Numbered from the stretch's first letter, positions 11,417-22,799 are shown. The stretch is 64,000 nt of DNA from Nocardia goodfellowii (GCF_017875645.1 NZ_JAGGMR010000001.1:868001-932000), one strand, 5' to 3'. Translations and numbers: made by a program. Notes: generated from the letters alone by a model not told the origin.

Positions 11417-12211
11417 TTACGGCTTGCGGCGCTGCTGGTTGCGCTCGTAGACCAGGCGCAGGCCGGTGGAGGTCAGGTGCGGTTCGTGATGTTCGATCGT
11501 CTCCGACTCCGGGACGATGAGCGGCGCGCTGATACCGGTCGCCACCACCGCGACATCGTCACCGGAGAAGGCGTCGAATTCGTCGCGGATCCGGTCGATC
11601 AAGCCGTCCACCAGACCGGCGAAGCCGTAGATCGCCCCGGACTGGATGGCCTCGACGGTGTTCTTGCCGACCACCGACCGCGGCCGGGCCAACTCCACCC
11701 GGCGCAGCGCGGCCCGCTCGATCAACGCCTCGCTGGAGATCTCGACGCCGGGCGCGATCACCCCGCCCAGGAATTCACCTTTGGCCGAGACCAGGTCCAC
11801 CGTGGTCGCCGTGCCGAAATCCACGACAATCGCGGACGTGCCGAATTGATGATGGGCCGCAAGGGTATTCACGATGCGGTCGGCGCCGATTTCTTTCGGA
11901 TTGTCGACCAGCAGCGGAATTCCGGTCCGCACACCGGGTTCCACCACGACGTGCGGCACCTCGCGCCAGTACCGATCCAGCATCAGCCGGATCTCGCGCA
12001 GCACCGGCGGCACCGTAGAGAGGGCGGCGACGCCCATCACCTGATCCAGCTGATCGCCGATCAACCCGCGCACCTGCATGGCGAATTCGTCGGCGGTGAG
12101 CAGCGGATTGGTATGCAGGCGCCAGTGCCGCGCCAGCTTCGCGTGGTTACCCGAGCCCGCGAACAACCCCAATTCGACGTGGGTGTTGCGGACATCGATG
12201 GTCAGCAGCAT
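11417..12211 (-). CDS. coaX: Type III pantothenate kinase
   Basis: 264 residues. Has the family motifs: N-terminal phosphate loop IDVRNTH, GADRIVN in the middle, and [11 protein letters not shown] with the catalytic Asp. [11 protein letters not shown] follows as expected. Phosphorylates pantothenate, the first step of CoA synthesis, and does not feed-back inhibit like type I. Lies directly downstream of panD in a pantothenate/CoA operon; ATG start. Confidence 0.96.
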   Translation of the reverse strand: MLLTIDVRNTHVELGLFAGSGNHAKLARHWRLHTNPLLTADEFAMQVRGLIGDQLDQVMGVAALSTVPPVLREIRLMLDRYWREVPHVVVEPGVRTGIPLLVDNPKEIGADRIVNTLAAHHQFGTSAIVVDFGTATTVDLVSAKGEFLGGVIAPGVEISSEALIERAALRRVELARPRSVVGKNTVEAIQSGAIYGFAGLVDGLIDRIRDEFDAFSGDDVAVVATGISAPLIVPESETIEHHEPHLTSTGLRLVYERNQQRRKP

Positions 12212-12240
12212 TGCTCACCCGATCCCGAGTTCTGTAGTAG

Positions 12241-12660
12241 TCAGTTGAAGCTCAACGCGCGCGGGGAGATCAGATCCGAGCCCTCCGGGGCGTGCGCGGG
12301 ATCGGAACCCAGCTCGACCTGGCGGTTACGGTCGTCGACGAAGACTACCTTCGGGTCGTACTCGCGGACTTCCCGCTCGTTCATCTGGGCGTAGGCGATC
12401 AGGATCACCAGGTCGCCCGGGTGCACGAGATGTGCTGCGGCGCCGTTGATTCCGATGACTCCGGAACCGCGCTCACCGGCGATCACATAGGTCTCGAGGC
12501 GGGCGCCGTTGGTGATGTCGACGATGGCGACCTGCTCACCCTCGAGCAGATCGGCGGCGTCGAGCAAGTCTTGGTCGACCGTGACCGAGCCGACGTAGTG
12601 CAGGTCGGCGTGGGTGACGACGGCCCGGTGGATCTTGGACTTCATCATGGTGCGCAGCAT
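12241..12660 (-). CDS. panD: Aspartate 1-decarboxylase (pyruvoyl)
   Basis: 139 residues. Begins [20 protein letters not shown]; the self-cleavage site is G24-S25 in HYVGSVTVD, where Ser25 becomes the pyruvoyl group. Makes beta-alanine for pantothenate. The 14-base gap to panC and same orientation show a single operon. The C-terminal tail of ~20 residues beyond the core is typical of actinobacterial PanD. Confidence 0.97.
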   Translation of the reverse strand: MLRTMMKSKIHRAVVTHADLHYVGSVTVDQDLLDAADLLEGEQVAIVDITNGARLETYVIAGERGSGVIGINGAAAHLVHPGDLVILIAYAQMNEREVREYDPKVVFVDDRNRQVELGSDPAHAPEGSDLISPRALSFN

Positions 12661-12673
12661 CGGGGGTGGCCTT

Positions 12674-13579
12674 TCAGGAGACAGCGGCTTTGAGCGCGGC
12701 GCTGGTCGGGGTGAGCACGATCGGAACGTTGTCGATCAGGCGGGTATTGCCGACCCTGGCCGCGACCAGCAGGCGGGCATTGCCGGTGACGGGCGCGGGC
12801 CCCAGGGTGGTGGACCGCAGCTCCAAGTAGTCGACCTCGACACCGGAGGCGGCGTCGAGCACCTCGCGGGCCGCGGCGAGCACGCCGTCGGCGCCGAGTC
12901 CACCGGAGAGCTTGCCCGCGAGCAGCGCCGCGGACAGCGCGAGCGCGGATTCCCGCTGCGCCGGGCCGAGATAGCGGTTGCGCGAGGACATCGCCAGCCC
13001 GTCGGCCTCCCGCACGGTCGGCACCGGCACGACCTCCACGTCGAAATTCAGGTCCCGGACCAGCTGCCGGATCAGGGTGAGCTGCTGGTAGTCCTTCTCG
13101 CCGAAGTACGCCTCGGTGGGGCGGACGATCTGGAGCAGCTTCGCGACCACGGTCAGCATGCCCGCGAAATGCGTGGGGCGGCTCGCGCCCTCGAGCTCGG
13201 CGCCGAGCGGGCCCGGCTGCACGGTGGTGCGGGGACCGTCGGGATACATGTCGAGCGCGCTGGGCGCGAACACCACGTCCACGCCTTCGCCGCGCAGCAG
13301 TTCGACGTCGGCCTCCAGCGTGCGCGGGTACTTGTCCAGATCCTCACCGGCGCCAAACTGCAGCGGGTTGACGAAGATCGACACGATGACGACGCGATTG
13401 CGCCGCTTGGCCTCCCGCACGATGGCCAGATGACCCTCGTGCAACGCGCCCATGGTGGGCACGAAGCCGACCGTGCGGCCGACACCGCGCATGGCCTTGC
13501 TGATCGCGGACACCACCGCCGGATCGTGGTGGACGGTCAGCTCGCCGGGGCGGTAAGCGTCACGCAGTTTCGGATCCAC
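12674..13579 (-). CDS. panC: Pantoate--beta-alanine ligase
   Basis: 301 residues. ATP-binding motif [10 protein letters not shown] at 41-50, then [18 protein letters not shown] and MSSRNRYL, all diagnostic of pantothenate synthetase. Joins pantoate and beta-alanine with ATP via a pantoyl adenylate. Overlaps the upstream DUF2520 gene by 20 bases, indicating coupled translation. Confidence 0.97.
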   Translation of the reverse strand: MDPKLRDAYRPGELTVHHDPAVVSAISKAMRGVGRTVGFVPTMGALHEGHLAIVREAKRRNRVVIVSIFVNPLQFGAGEDLDKYPRTLEADVELLRGEGVDVVFAPSALDMYPDGPRTTVQPGPLGAELEGASRPTHFAGMLTVVAKLLQIVRPTEAYFGEKDYQQLTLIRQLVRDLNFDVEVVPVPTVREADGLAMSSRNRYLGPAQRESALALSAALLAGKLSGGLGADGVLAAAREVLDAASGVEVDYLELRSTTLGPAPVTGNARLLVAARVGNTRLIDNVPIVLTPTSAALKAAVS

Positions 13580-14579
13580 GCTGTGTACCTTCTTCGTCTG
13601 TTCGGAGCCCTACCTGGTCACGCTGTGCTACCGCCTCCGGGCTCGACCGCACGGCCGAGGAGGGTCCTGCCAGCAACTCGATCAGGGCCGGATTGGTCTG
13701 CGCCCGTTCGGCCGTGCGCAGCGACATGGCCCGGTATCCCGTGGCCAGCCGGCTGTCGACGGCCTCGAGCGCTCGCAGGTGCGCGGCGACCGCTTCGGCG
13801 TCACCCCGGGCGACGGGACCGGTCAGGGCGGACTGGCCACGACGCAGGGCGTTGTCCAACGCGGCCGAGGCGAGCGGGGCGAGCAGGCGTTCGGCCAGGC
13901 CGTTCGGCTGATCGTCGACGATGGGCTGGCCGAGCAGGCCGGGACCGGCCAGCGCTTGGCGCAGGGCCGCCACCGCGTCCACGATCACGGTGACCAGGTG
14001 GTTACTGCCGTGCGCGAGCGCGGCGTGGTACAGCGCGCGGTTCTCCTCGGCGACCCGGACCGGTTCACCGCCCATTTCGATCACCAGCGACTGGGCGATG
14101 GCGTACCCGATGTCGTCGGCGGCGGTGATGCCGAAGCAGGCATTGCCCAGCCGGGCGACGTCCTCGTCGTGACCGGTGAAGGTCATGGCGGGATGAATGG
14201 CCAGTGGCAGCGCGCCTTGCGCGGCTAGCGGGGCGAGCACGCCGACGCCGTTCGCACCGGAGGTGTGCGCGACGATCGTGCCGGAGCGGACCAGCCCGGC
14301 GGTGGCCATACCCCGGACCAAGCCGGCCAGCTCGGCGTCGGGGACGGCGAGCAACAGCAGCTCACTGCGCGCGACCACGTCTTCGACCGGGAGGATCTCG
14401 GAATCGGGCAGGCGGGTACGGGCCCGATGCACGGAGGCGTCGGAGATCGCGGAGACGCCGAACACCACGTGCCCGGCGCGTTCCAAGGCGACGCCCAGGG
14501 CCGAACCGACGCGTCCCGCCGAGACGATTCCCACCGTCAGGCGTGCGGGCGCCGGGTCCAGGCCACCGTCAGAAGTCAT
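13560..14579 (-). CDS. Rossmann-fold DUF2520 oxidoreductase-like protein
   Basis: 339 residues from the ATG at 14579 (a GTG at 14597 would add six residues). N-terminal dinucleotide-binding fold: [20 protein letters not shown], then [17 protein letters not shown]. The C-terminal DUF2520 helical domain includes IHPAMTFTG and [12 protein letters not shown]. The family resembles 6-phosphogluconate/ketopantoate-type dehydrogenases. It is locked to panC by a 20-base overlap, as in mycobacteria. A ketopantoate-reductase-like role is a reasonable guess but is inference. Confidence 0.85.
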   Translation of the reverse strand: MTSDGGLDPAPARLTVGIVSAGRVGSALGVALERAGHVVFGVSAISDASVHRARTRLPDSEILPVEDVVARSELLLLAVPDAELAGLVRGMATAGLVRSGTIVAHTSGANGVGVLAPLAAQGALPLAIHPAMTFTGHDEDVARLGNACFGITAADDIGYAIAQSLVIEMGGEPVRVAEENRALYHAALAHGSNHLVTVIVDAVAALRQALAGPGLLGQPIVDDQPNGLAERLLAPLASAALDNALRRGQSALTGPVARGDAEAVAAHLRALEAVDSRLATGYRAMSLRTAERAQTNPALIELLAGPSSAVRSSPEAVAQRDQVGLRTDEEGTQRGSETA

Positions 14580-14746
14580 GCTTCTAGAGGTCAACACTGT
14601 CCTCTCGAGGTTTTCCGTTCCAGTCCCGGCGAGCGGGTACCAGACGTTACGTCACGAGGATATCGGCCCGGGGATCACCGACGCCACGGCAGGGCCACGT
14701 GATCTACGGCACCAGGCCGCGACCAGCGGATCGACAGCGCGCCGGG

Positions 14747-15754
14747 TCAGCCGCGGCCGTTTTCCTCGGACTGCAGGTTCGCCATGATCTCGGCGACCGA
14801 GAGTTTGCGCGAACCCGGGCCGGACTCGGCGTCGGCGTCGACGCGGCGGCGCCGGCGCGAGGTAGGGGTGCCGATACGCGGAGCGGGCGCGGCCGTGGTG
14901 GTGGGACGGGCACGCGGCGGAACCGGGCGCGGCTGTTCGGGCTGCTGATCGAGCGGCGGCAGGCGCAGCGGCGCGGACTTGGGCTCCTCGGCGGCTGGTT
15001 TCGCCTCGGTGAAGGCGTCGGCCCAGGTCGAGCCGGGATCGGAGTAGCGCCGCTCGTCGGTGATCTCGGCGTCCTGAATGTTGTCGTCTTCGCGGGAAAC
15101 GACTTGGGTTTCGGCGGTCACCGGCTCGTCGAACGGGCTCGCGAATTGCGGCGCCTCCGGATGATCCGGGGAGAACACGGGGGTCACACTGCTGCGCATC
15201 TGCTCGCCGATGCCGCCGGGTAGGCCCATCACCCAGGGGTCGGCATTCGCCGAGCTATTGTTCGCCGGATTAGCCGAACTGACCGGTAATTCCTGCATTC
15301 TGGTCGTGTCCGCGCGTAGCGCGGGCCGCTCCACGGGTAGTTCACCGTCGAAGAGCCGCTGCAGGCTGTGCCGTAGCACGCTGAGTTCGGCTCGGAGAGC
15401 GGCCATTTCGGCGGCGTCGGCCCCGACCTCCTGGCGCACCCGGGCTTCGACGCTCAGCTCGTATTCCCGCCGCGCTGTCACCTCCCGCTCCAGCTGCAAC
15501 TCGTAGACCTTTTGCAGGTCGCGCGCCTTGGCCTTGTCTACCGTGGCTTCCCTGCGATAGCGGGTCGCGGCTAATGCGCCGATCACGGCAGCCCAGAGCG
15601 CCGCGACCAAGCCGATTCTGACAAATTGCAAGCTGTTGCTGAAGACCAGGAAAACGCTGGCAACCAGACCGAGCAGAATCAGCGAACCGATGAACAATTT
15701 TCCCGCTTGGTCCCGTCGCGACCGGGAAGTGCTGGTACGGGAGGGTGAAACCAT
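14747..15754 (-). CDS. DUF6779-type membrane protein with coiled coil
   Basis: 335 residues. Two adjacent transmembrane segments (about 22-42 and 48-63) are followed by a cytoplasmic coiled coil rich in Glu/Arg (KARDLQKVYELQLEREVTAR) and a long disordered Pro/Ser/Glu tail ending RKLSVAEIMANLQSEENGRG. The position between the DUF2520 and DUF3180 genes equals the mycobacterial gene order, so this is the orthologous slot. Function unknown. ATG at 15754 was chosen because it directly precedes the basic N-terminus and first membrane segment. Confidence 0.8.
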   Translation of the reverse strand: MVSPSRTSTSRSRRDQAGKLFIGSLILLGLVASVFLVFSNSLQFVRIGLVAALWAAVIGALAATRYRREATVDKAKARDLQKVYELQLEREVTARREYELSVEARVRQEVGADAAEMAALRAELSVLRHSLQRLFDGELPVERPALRADTTRMQELPVSSANPANNSSANADPWVMGLPGGIGEQMRSSVTPVFSPDHPEAPQFASPFDEPVTAETQVVSREDDNIQDAEITDERRYSDPGSTWADAFTEAKPAAEEPKSAPLRLPPLDQQPEQPRPVPPRARPTTTAAPAPRIGTPTSRRRRRVDADAESGPGSRKLSVAEIMANLQSEENGRG

Positions 15755-15824
15755 GCCCGCCAGGGTAGCTCGGATGACGCGGCAGGCACAGTGACTCTCG
15801 GAACTATTCCGGCACTCCTGCTTG

Positions 15825-16301
15825 CTAGGTAGTTGCGGCGTCGTCCGGCGGGTCGTCCGGGGCTCGACAGCAATACTCGAGCCACAGCGCCGCCGCCGCC
15901 AGCGCGAGGCCCGCGAGCAAACCGACGATGGCGCCGGGCGAATCGGCGGCGGCCGCGCGCAAGGTCCCGCGCTGCGGGAAAACCCAGCACAGGAAACCGA
16001 GCCAGACGCCCGCGGCGATCGAGCCGACATGCACCGAGGCCTTCGCCAATGCCACAGCACGCGCTGCCGTGATCGGATGCAGCCGATTCCGGCCGTCCCC
16101 GATCTCGTCGTTGTTGACCTTCGCTCGGATCATGAACGCCAGCACCGCCTCGATCACCGCCACCGGGAACAGCGACGCTCCGGCGAAGACCGAGATGGCC
16201 GGAAAATTGGCGTACGCCATACGCGTGGCGGCCCAGGCGGCGACGGCCGCGATCAGCAGATTCGCGACGAGATCCAAGATCCGGGTCGGCTTCAGTGGCA
16301 C
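15825..16301 (-). CDS. DUF3180 membrane protein
   Basis: 158 residues with four hydrophobic segments (about 9-27, 33-53, 83-105, 120-140), matching DUF3180 in length and layout. It sits three bases downstream of folK in the folate operon, the same place as in other mycolata. No enzymatic motif is visible; function unknown. Confidence 0.82.
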   Translation of the reverse strand: MPLKPTRILDLVANLLIAAVAAWAATRMAYANFPAISVFAGASLFPVAVIEAVLAFMIRAKVNNDEIGDGRNRLHPITAARAVALAKASVHVGSIAAGVWLGFLCWVFPQRGTLRAAAADSPGAIVGLLAGLALAAAALWLEYCCRAPDDPPDDAATT

Positions 16302-16304
16302 GGC

Positions 16305-16835
16305 TCAACCCCCGCTGGTCGTGGTAGCCAGAATGTGCTCGGTCCGGTGGACGCCCGCGCGCTCGGCCGGATCCAGCCGGCGCAGCAACTCGCCGATCGG
16401 ATACGGCACGCCGTCGACCTCGAGTTCCGCGGCCGGGTCCACCTCCAGCCACGGCACCAGCACGAACGCGCGGTTGTGCGCCTGCGGATGCGGCAGTGTC
16501 AGCTCCGGGTCGGTGCTGCGGCACGGCTGGTCGCCGTCGGCGCACCAGACCACGTCGACGTCGAGGGTTCGCGCGCCCCAGCGCACCACCCGTACTCGGT
16601 CGGCGGCCTGCTCCAACCGTTGCCCGGCGCGCAGCCAATCGGCACAGCTGAACTCCGGATCATCCACCAGCACAATGGCATTGAGATAATCGTCCTGGTC
16701 GACCCCGCCCCACGGGGCGGTCGAGTACACCGCGGAGACCGCGCGCACACGCGCGCCCAGGCCGTCGACCACGCTGCGCAGATGCGCGAGCCGGTCCCCC
16801 AGATTCGAGCCGATCGACAGCACGGCGCGCGTCAC
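16305..16835 (-). CDS. folK: 6-hydroxymethyl-7,8-dihydropterin pyrophosphokinase (HPPK)
   Basis: 176 residues. Starts with the SIGSNLGDR loop; [15 protein letters not shown] and the signature [15 protein letters not shown] follow, with Asp residues that bind Mg-ATP. Transfers pyrophosphate to hydroxymethyl-dihydropterin. ATG overlaps the end of folB by four bases (16832-16835). Confidence 0.95.
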   Translation of the reverse strand: MTRAVLSIGSNLGDRLAHLRSVVDGLGARVRAVSAVYSTAPWGGVDQDDYLNAIVLVDDPEFSCADWLRAGQRLEQAADRVRVVRWGARTLDVDVVWCADGDQPCRSTDPELTLPHPQAHNRAFVLVPWLEVDPAAELEVDGVPYPIGELLRRLDPAERAGVHRTEHILATTTSGG

Positions 16836-17254
16836 CCGCGACTCCTCGCGGTGACGACGCGAACGTCGGCGAAGGTGTGCGGGATCGGCGCGGACGGCTT
16901 GTGCAGCACCACCTCACAGGCCTGCACGCGCGGATCGCTCATCACCTCGTCGGCGAGTTCGGCGGCCACCGTCTCGATCAGGTTGCGGGGCGTGCCCTGC
17001 ACGATCCGCACCGCCAGCTCGGCCAGCTCGCCGTAGTGCACGGTGTCGGCGATGTCGTCGGACTGCGCGGCGGCCGCGAAATCGGTCCACAGGGTCAGAT
17101 CGACGATGAACTCCTGTCCGTCCCGCCGCTCGAAGTCGAAAACTCCGTGGTGGGCGAAGACGCGCAGGCCACGCAACTCGATGCGGTCGGTGCTCAATGC
17201 CGTATTTCCTGCCTGTGCTCGATGTGCGGTGTTCGCCACGCCGTCGATGGTCAC
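16832..17254 (-). CDS. folB: Dihydroneopterin aldolase
   Basis: 140 residues. Core starts at [20 protein letters not shown], with the HHGVF(D) substrate-binding segment and conserved Glu in DGQEFIVDL, then HYGELA and [11 protein letters not shown]. The first ~20 residues before the core are unconserved, and a TTG just before STDRIEL is an alternative start. Lies between folP (six-base gap) and folK (overlap). Confidence 0.94.
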   Translation of the reverse strand: MTIDGVANTAHRAQAGNTALSTDRIELRGLRVFAHHGVFDFERRDGQEFIVDLTLWTDFAAAAQSDDIADTVHYGELAELAVRIVQGTPRNLIETVAAELADEVMSDPRVQACEVVLHKPSAPIPHTFADVRVVTARSRG

Positions 17255-17260
17255 GCTCCG

Positions 17261-18217
17261 CTACCTCCTCCGGGCGCTGAGCTGCTGCCGCGCGTCGGCG
17301 GCGGATGTCGGCTCGGATCGATGTTTCGCGCGGGCCCGGGTGCAGGCGTCGGTGACCGCGATCGCGTCCAGGGAGGCACGCACGTCGTGGACGCGCACTC
17401 CCCATGCGCCGTGTTCGGCGGCCAGCGCGGAAAGAGTGGCGGTCGCGATCTCGCGGCCGTCCGGCGGGCGGGGACCGGCGGCGTCGGCCAGCAGAGAGCC
17501 GAGGAAACGTTTGCGGGAGGCACCGATCAGGATGGGCAGACCCATGTCCGTCAGCTCGCACCCGGCCATCAACGCTCCCAGCAACTCCCAGTTGTGGTCG
17601 GCGTTCTTGGCGAAACCGATGCCGGGATCCAAGATCAGCTTGTCGGCGCCGACCCCACCGGCTACCGCCAGCTCCACCTGCTGGCGCAGTTCCCACGCCA
17701 CCTCGGCCACCACGTCGTCGTAATGTTCGGCGGGGCCGGTGTGCTGATAGTTCGCGTCCGCACGCCAGTGCATGAGGATCCACGGAAGCCCGGATGCGGC
17801 AACCACTTTCACCATGTCGGGGTCGGCGCGGCCACCAGAAACGTCGTTCACCATCGACACACCGGCCGCGACCGCGGCCTCGGCGACCCGCGCCCGCATG
17901 GTGTCCACGCTGGTCGGCACGCCCGCCGCCGCGAGACCGCGGATCACCGGCACCACCCGGGCGGCTTCGGTGTCCGGATCGACGCGGATCGCACCCGGCC
18001 GGGTGGACTCGCCGCCTACGTCGATGATGTCCGCACCCAGTTCGTACAGCGAGACGCCATGTGCCACAGCGACATCCGGATCCAGATAGCGGCCGCCGTC
18101 GGAAAACGAATCGGCGGTGACGTTCACCACGCCCATCACCACGCAGGAGCGGCCCGCGCGCGGAACCATCACCCCGGATCCCCGCGCACCGCTCTCGGCC
18201 ATGAGAAGTGCGCTCAC
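17261..18217 (-). CDS. folP: Dihydropteroate synthase
   Basis: 318 residues from the GTG that overlaps the folE stop (GTGA, 18214-18217); the ATG at 18202 is an alternative. Motifs: [39 protein letters not shown] and RKRFLG. Condenses p-aminobenzoate with the pterin pyrophosphate; target of sulfonamides. Length and motifs match functional FolP1 rather than the divergent FolP2. Confidence 0.95.
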   Translation of the reverse strand: MSALLMAESGARGSGVMVPRAGRSCVVMGVVNVTADSFSDGGRYLDPDVAVAHGVSLYELGADIIDVGGESTRPGAIRVDPDTEAARVVPVIRGLAAAGVPTSVDTMRARVAEAAVAAGVSMVNDVSGGRADPDMVKVVAASGLPWILMHWRADANYQHTGPAEHYDDVVAEVAWELRQQVELAVAGGVGADKLILDPGIGFAKNADHNWELLGALMAGCELTDMGLPILIGASRKRFLGSLLADAAGPRPPDGREIATATLSALAAEHGAWGVRVHDVRASLDAIAVTDACTRARAKHRSEPTSAADARQQLSARRR

Positions 18218-18912
18218 TTCCGGAGAATGAGGTCCAGCGCCTCGGCGCGCGAAGCGGCATTGGATTGCAGCATGCCGCGCACCGCCGAGGTGGTGGTGCT
18301 CGCGCCGGGCTTGCGGATACCGCGCATGGCCATGCACAGGTGCTCGGCCTCCACCACCACGATGGTGCCGCGCGGGTCCAGCTTGCGCATGATGGCATCG
18401 GCGATCTGGCTGGTCAGCCGCTCCTGCACCTGCGGGCGCTTGGAGTAGAGATCGACCAGGCGGGCCAGCTTGGACAGACCCGTCACCCGGCCGTGCGGGC
18501 CGGGAATGTAGCCGACGTGCGCGACGCCGTGGAAGGACACCAGATGGTGTTCGCAGGTCGAGTACATGGGGATGTCGCGGACCAGGACCAGTTCCTGATG
18601 ACCTTCGTCGAAGGTGGTGTTGAGGACCGCGTCCGGCTCCTGGTAGAGCCCGGCGAACATTTCCCGGTAGGCACGGGCGACGCGAGCCGGGGTATCGGCC
18701 AGGCCGGGGCGGTCGGGATTCTCCCCCACCGCCAGCAGCAACTCGCGGACCGCGGATTCGGCTCGAGCTTGATCGAAGGTTCGTCCGGTTTCGAGCGCCA
18801 CCAGCTCGTTTGCCACCTGGGCGGCTGCGGTCGATCCGTGGACTGGTGTCTGATCGACAGCACCGTTCGCGACGCCTAGCGGGTGACTGTCACCATTCTG
18901 GTTTGCCGACAA
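18214..18912 (-). CDS. folE: GTP cyclohydrolase I
   Basis: 232 residues. Zinc-site motifs [12 protein letters not shown] and [11 protein letters not shown] are present, with the [12 protein letters not shown] segment. First enzyme of tetrahydrofolate synthesis. Start: the TTG at 18912 has a perfect GGAGG (18921-18925) eight bases upstream; the farther TTG at 18927 and GTG at 18921 overlap or precede that site and are less likely. The first ~45 residues are a low-conservation extension. Starts the folE-folP-folB-folK cascade of overlapping genes. Confidence 0.95.
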   Translation of the reverse strand: MSANQNGDSHPLGVANGAVDQTPVHGSTAAAQVANELVALETGRTFDQARAESAVRELLLAVGENPDRPGLADTPARVARAYREMFAGLYQEPDAVLNTTFDEGHQELVLVRDIPMYSTCEHHLVSFHGVAHVGYIPGPHGRVTGLSKLARLVDLYSKRPQVQERLTSQIADAIMRKLDPRGTIVVVEAEHLCMAMRGIRKPGASTTTSAVRGMLQSNAASRAEALDLILRK

Positions 18913-19025
18913 TCGGGACACCTCCAAATCTCAGGTGCCGGCAATCTCTCGGCACCCCACCGTACGAGCGTAAATGGCGCCCGTCCCCGCTGATCACAAC
19001 GGGTCCGGGCGGCGCATCGATTCGC

Positions 19026-21398
19026 TCAGTGCCGGCCGTTCGGGCCATCCCAATCACGGTTCTCGCCCTCACCGGAGGACGGCTCGTCATATCCGCCACG
19101 GTCATAGCCGCGATCCGGCTGCTGACCCGGCTGCGGCTGACCCGGCTGCGGCTGGCCCGGCTGCGGGTTGCGCCACTGCTGGTAGGGCTGACCGGACGGC
19201 TGTTGCTGCTGTGATTCCTCGCGCGGCGGCCAGCCCGGCGCCGACCAACCGGCCGGAGCGCCGTAATCCGGACGCGAACCCTGCGTGCCGCCCGCGGGAC
19301 GCGGGAAACCCTGGGTCGGCTGCGGACGGTAACCGGGGTCGGCGGCGGGCGGATAGTTGTACTGCGGTTGGCCGGTGTACCCCTCGGGCGGGTAGCCGTT
19401 GGCCGGAGCGGGCTCGCGCTTGGCCGTCGCCGGCGCGGGCAGCGCCTCGGCGGGCGGCCACGGCTCGCCGCGCTCCTGGGCCAGCTCGCGCGGCGTCTTC
19501 ACCGGCGGCTTGTCCGAGGGCAGGCGATCACCGAAATCGTTGAAAGCCGTGATGCGCGGGCGCTTTTCGACCGAGGCGAGCAGTTCCTCGAGCTCGCGCC
19601 GGTGCAAGGTCTCCTTTTCCAGCAGCGCGGTGGCCAGCACGTCGAGCACATCGCGGTACTCGTTGAGAATGGCCCAGGCCTCGGTGTGCGCGGCCTCGAT
19701 CAGGTTGCGCACCTCCTCGTCGATGGCGCCGGCGACCTCGTGCGAGTAGTCCGAGTGCTGGCCCATCGAACGGCCGAGGAACGGATCCCCGCCCTCCTGG
19801 CCGTAGCGGACCGCGCCGAGGCGGGCGCTCATGCCGTACTCGGTGACCATCGCGCGGGCGATCTTGGTGGCCTGGTCGATATCGGAGGACGCGCCGGTGG
19901 TCGGCTCGTGGAACACCAGCTCCTCGGCCGCGCGACCGCCCATGGCCATGACCAGGCGGGCGATCATCTCCGAGCGGGTCATCAGGCCCTTGTCGTCCTC
20001 GGGCACCGTCATGGCGTGACCACCGGTGCGGCCGCGGGCCAGAATGGTGACCTTGTAGACGGGCTCGATATCGGGCATCGCCCAGGCCGCCAGGGTGTGG
20101 CCGCCCTCGTGGTAGGCGGTGATCTTCTTCTCGTGCTCGCTGATGATGCGGCTCTTGCGGCGCGGGCCGCCGATCACGCGATCCACCGATTCCTCGAGGT
20201 TGGCGCCGGTGATGACCGTGCCGTTCTCGCGGGCGGTGAGCAGGGCGGCCTCGTTGATGACGTTGGCCAGGTCGGCGCCGGACATGCCGACGGTGCGCTT
20301 GGCCAGACCCTCGAGATCGGCATCGGGCGAGATCGGCTTACCGGAGGAGTGCACCCGCAGAATCGCGCGGCGACCGGCCAGGTCCGGATTGCTGACCGGG
20401 ATCTGCCGGTCGAAGCGGCCCGGGCGCAGCAGCGCCGGATCGAGGATGTCGGGGCGGTTGGTCGCGGCGATCAGGATGACGCCGGTGCGGTCGCCGAAGC
20501 CGTCCATCTCGACGAGCAACTGGTTCAGCGTCTGCTCGCGTTCGTCGTGACCGCCGCCGAGGCCGGCGCCGCGCTGGCGGCCGACCGCGTCGATCTCGTC
20601 GACGAAGATGATGCAGGGGCTGTTCTGTTTGGCCTGATCGAACAGGTCGCGCACCCGGGAGGCACCGACACCGACGAACATCTCGACGAAGTCGGAACCG
20701 GAGATGGTGAAGAACGGGACGCCCGCCTCACCGGCGACGGCGCGCGCCAGCAGCGTCTTACCGGTGCCGGGGGGACCGTAGAGCAGCACGCCCTTCGGGA
20801 TTTTCGCGCCCAGGGCCTGGTAGCGCACCGGGTTCTGCAGAAAGTCCTTGATTTCGTAGAGCTCTTCGACAGCCTCGTCGGCCCCGGCCACATCCGCGAA
20901 GGTGGTCTTGGGCATGTCCTTGGACAGCTGCTTGGCCTTCGACTTGCCGAAGCCCATCATCCCGCCGCGGCCGCCGCCCTGCATGCGTCCCATGACGAAG
21001 ACGAACAGGCCCAGCAGGATGATCATCGGCAGTACGAACAACAGGATCTGGGTCAGCCAGCTCTCCTGTTTGACCACGGTGTTGTACGGGGCGCCGGTCT
21101 TCTGCACCGCGTCGAAGATCTGATTGGAGGTCTCGCTACCGCTCGGATACTTCGTGATGATCTTGTTCGAGCCTTTGGTGGCGTCGTTGCCGTTGTTCAG
21201 CTCGATCCGCAGCTGCTGCTCGCGGTCATCGATCTGCACGTTCTTGACGTTGGCTTTGTCGTTCAGCTGCTGCAGCGCCACGGAGGTGTCGACGTTCTTC
21301 CACCCGCGCGTGTCGTTGCCGAAATAGCTGAACGCATAGACCACGAGCAAGATACCCGCGATTATGGCCAGGGTGCGAAACACTGTCTTGCGGTTCAT
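19026..21398 (-). CDS. ftsH: Membrane ATP-dependent zinc metalloprotease FtsH
   Basis: 790 residues from ATG 21398 ([14 protein letters not shown]). Two N-terminal transmembrane segments flank a ~85-residue periplasmic-side domain; AAA domain with Walker A GPPGTGKT near residue 206, SRH region, then zinc site HEGGH near 428. The C-terminal ~130 residues are a Pro/Gln/Gly tail with short repeats of QPGQP, common in actinobacterial FtsH and disordered. Degrades membrane and regulatory proteins. Upstream of folE in the same direction with a ~110-base gap. Confidence 0.97.
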   Translation of the reverse strand: MNRKTVFRTLAIIAGILLVVYAFSYFGNDTRGWKNVDTSVALQQLNDKANVKNVQIDDREQQLRIELNNGNDATKGSNKIITKYPSGSETSNQIFDAVQKTGAPYNTVVKQESWLTQILLFVLPMIILLGLFVFVMGRMQGGGRGGMMGFGKSKAKQLSKDMPKTTFADVAGADEAVEELYEIKDFLQNPVRYQALGAKIPKGVLLYGPPGTGKTLLARAVAGEAGVPFFTISGSDFVEMFVGVGASRVRDLFDQAKQNSPCIIFVDEIDAVGRQRGAGLGGGHDEREQTLNQLLVEMDGFGDRTGVILIAATNRPDILDPALLRPGRFDRQIPVSNPDLAGRRAILRVHSSGKPISPDADLEGLAKRTVGMSGADLANVINEAALLTARENGTVITGANLEESVDRVIGGPRRKSRIISEHEKKITAYHEGGHTLAAWAMPDIEPVYKVTILARGRTGGHAMTVPEDDKGLMTRSEMIARLVMAMGGRAAEELVFHEPTTGASSDIDQATKIARAMVTEYGMSARLGAVRYGQEGGDPFLGRSMGQHSDYSHEVAGAIDEEVRNLIEAAHTEAWAILNEYRDVLDVLATALLEKETLHRRELEELLASVEKRPRITAFNDFGDRLPSDKPPVKTPRELAQERGEPWPPAEALPAPATAKREPAPANGYPPEGYTGQPQYNYPPAADPGYRPQPTQGFPRPAGGTQGSRPDYGAPAGWSAPGWPPREESQQQQPSGQPYQQWRNPQPGQPQPGQPQPGQQPDRGYDRGGYDEPSSGEGENRDWDGPNGRH

Positions 21399-21760
21399 AG
21401 AGCGTCGGCCGGGCGGCCAGTCCTTTCCGGTGTCTCCGGTTCTGCCTAGCGAGAACGTCGGGCTCGTCAGTGTTTCGACATGCCCAGCGGCGTAATCCGT
21501 CCCCGTCCAGGCCCCGCTCGGACGGGGATCGGATGCGGACATGCCACGTTACCGCGTACGGTTCTACTCGATACATCGCGCAGTTCGGCAGTTGGTGCAG
21601 TTCGAGAGGTAAACGGCCGGAGGACCACATCGGTTCCCGATCTCACCGGTCCGGGTTAACTCAAGTGCCCACAATCATGGCATGTTCGGCCTATCGTGGG
21701 CGACGACACAACAAGAGCACGACATGAGAGGTCCGGCCCGGAGAAGGCGTAGGTGTAACC
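21399..21760. other. Divergent promoter region, ftsH and 21761 gene
   Basis: 362 bases without a supported gene. An open frame extends ftsH upstream to 21542 but its residues do not match FtsH. The stretch must hold promoters for two divergent genes. A loose inverted repeat GCCCAC...GTGGGC lies near 21666-21702; I do not assign it a role. Confidence 0.5.
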
Positions 21761-22744
21761 GTGGAGGGCCCCGATCATGCCGAACCGAACGCAGGGGGTA
21801 TGGACATAGTCGAGCTACGGACACCCACAGCGATTGTGCGCCACGGCCGCGGACGTTTGATCGTCCTGCGACCAGGTAGCGATGGCGAGCGCGTGCTGGA
21901 TGTTCCGGTCACCGATCTACTCAAGGTCCGGCTGAACCGGCGCGCCGACGACGCGGTCGTCATCGAGATCTATCTGCGATACCCCACCCCGGTCCTGACC
22001 GGCGTGCCCGCGGACCGCACCCCACTGCCCGTGCTGATCGCCGAGCACGACGTACCGCAGGCGAGCCAGATCGTGGATCAGATCAACGCCCAGATCCTCG
22101 CCACCCAGCGCATCGACGTCGCCGCCCCCGATCTGCATCCACCGGACCCGACCTGGGACAAGAACGGCCCCATCCGCGCCGACGTGGAACGTGCCGTGCA
22201 CCGCATGGCTTCCAAGCGGGAGACGAAATCCGCTGTCGCGGCGCTGCATCGCTTCGTGACGCCGGAGGAGTACGTGCTCGAGACCGCGGCGGCGGTGGCG
22301 CATCCGCCCGCCGGCAACGGCGCCGGTCTGCTGGCCGCCACCACCGAACGACTGCTGTTCATCTCCGTCGGCGGCACCCGCTACGCGCACGAGCTGCCGA
22401 TCGCGGCCGTGCTGTGGGCGCACAGCACCGACGGCGCCAAGGCCAATCCCGGCGAGATCGGCACCACCCGGCACGAACCCGGGCTCGAGGTGAACGACGG
22501 CAAGATGACGCTGCGTTTCACCGGCGCCGATCGCGCCGACACCGAGCGGGTCGGCCTGGCACTGAACTTCGCGGTCCGCCGCTCCGCCACCGACGGCGCG
22601 ATGGGCCCGGCGGATCCCAGTGTGTCCCAGCTGTATTCGGAGTGGGAGCTGCTGGTCGAACGGCATTCGCTGGGCATGGTGGACGACACCCAGTTCCAGC
22701 GCTACGGCCGCGGCATCCTGCGTTCGCTGCCCGACGGGCTCTGA
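21761..22744 (+). CDS. Conserved hypothetical protein with PH-like region
   Basis: 327 residues, GTG start (an ATG at 21800, before DIVELRTPTAIVRHG, is possible). I do not recognise a named family. The middle region (about 160-280: VTPEEYVLETAAAV, GLLAATTERLLFISVG, LPIAAVLWAH, KMTLRFTGADRADTERVGLAL) reads like a bacterial PH-type beta domain. The C-terminus (SVSQLYSEWELLVERHSLGMVDDTQFQRYG) resembles an SHOCT-like short helical motif. Soluble, no signal peptide. Stands alone between ftsH and a strong terminator. Confidence 0.75.
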   Translation: MEGPDHAEPNAGGMDIVELRTPTAIVRHGRGRLIVLRPGSDGERVLDVPVTDLLKVRLNRRADDAVVIEIYLRYPTPVLTGVPADRTPLPVLIAEHDVPQASQIVDQINAQILATQRIDVAAPDLHPPDPTWDKNGPIRADVERAVHRMASKRETKSAVAALHRFVTPEEYVLETAAAVAHPPAGNGAGLLAATTERLLFISVGGTRYAHELPIAAVLWAHSTDGAKANPGEIGTTRHEPGLEVNDGKMTLRFTGADRADTERVGLALNFAVRRSATDGAMGPADPSVSQLYSEWELLVERHSLGMVDDTQFQRYGRGILRSLPDGL

Positions 22745-22755
22745 CCGAACCGACG

Positions 22756-22792
22756 AGAAGCGCCGCGCGGAACCCCGCGCGGCGCTTCTTTT
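22756..22792 (+). terminator. Rho-independent terminator
   Basis: 15-bp perfect stem AGAAGCGCCGCGCGG with a 4-base loop followed by TTTTC. It lies between the convergent genes ending at 22744 and 22800 and probably serves both. Confidence 0.9.
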
Positions 22793-22799
22793 CTGTGCG

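Noticed and set aside
19368..21449. Long plus-strand open frame opposite ftsH
   Set aside because: Antisense shadow; no recognisable domain, and ftsH motifs are complete on the minus strand.
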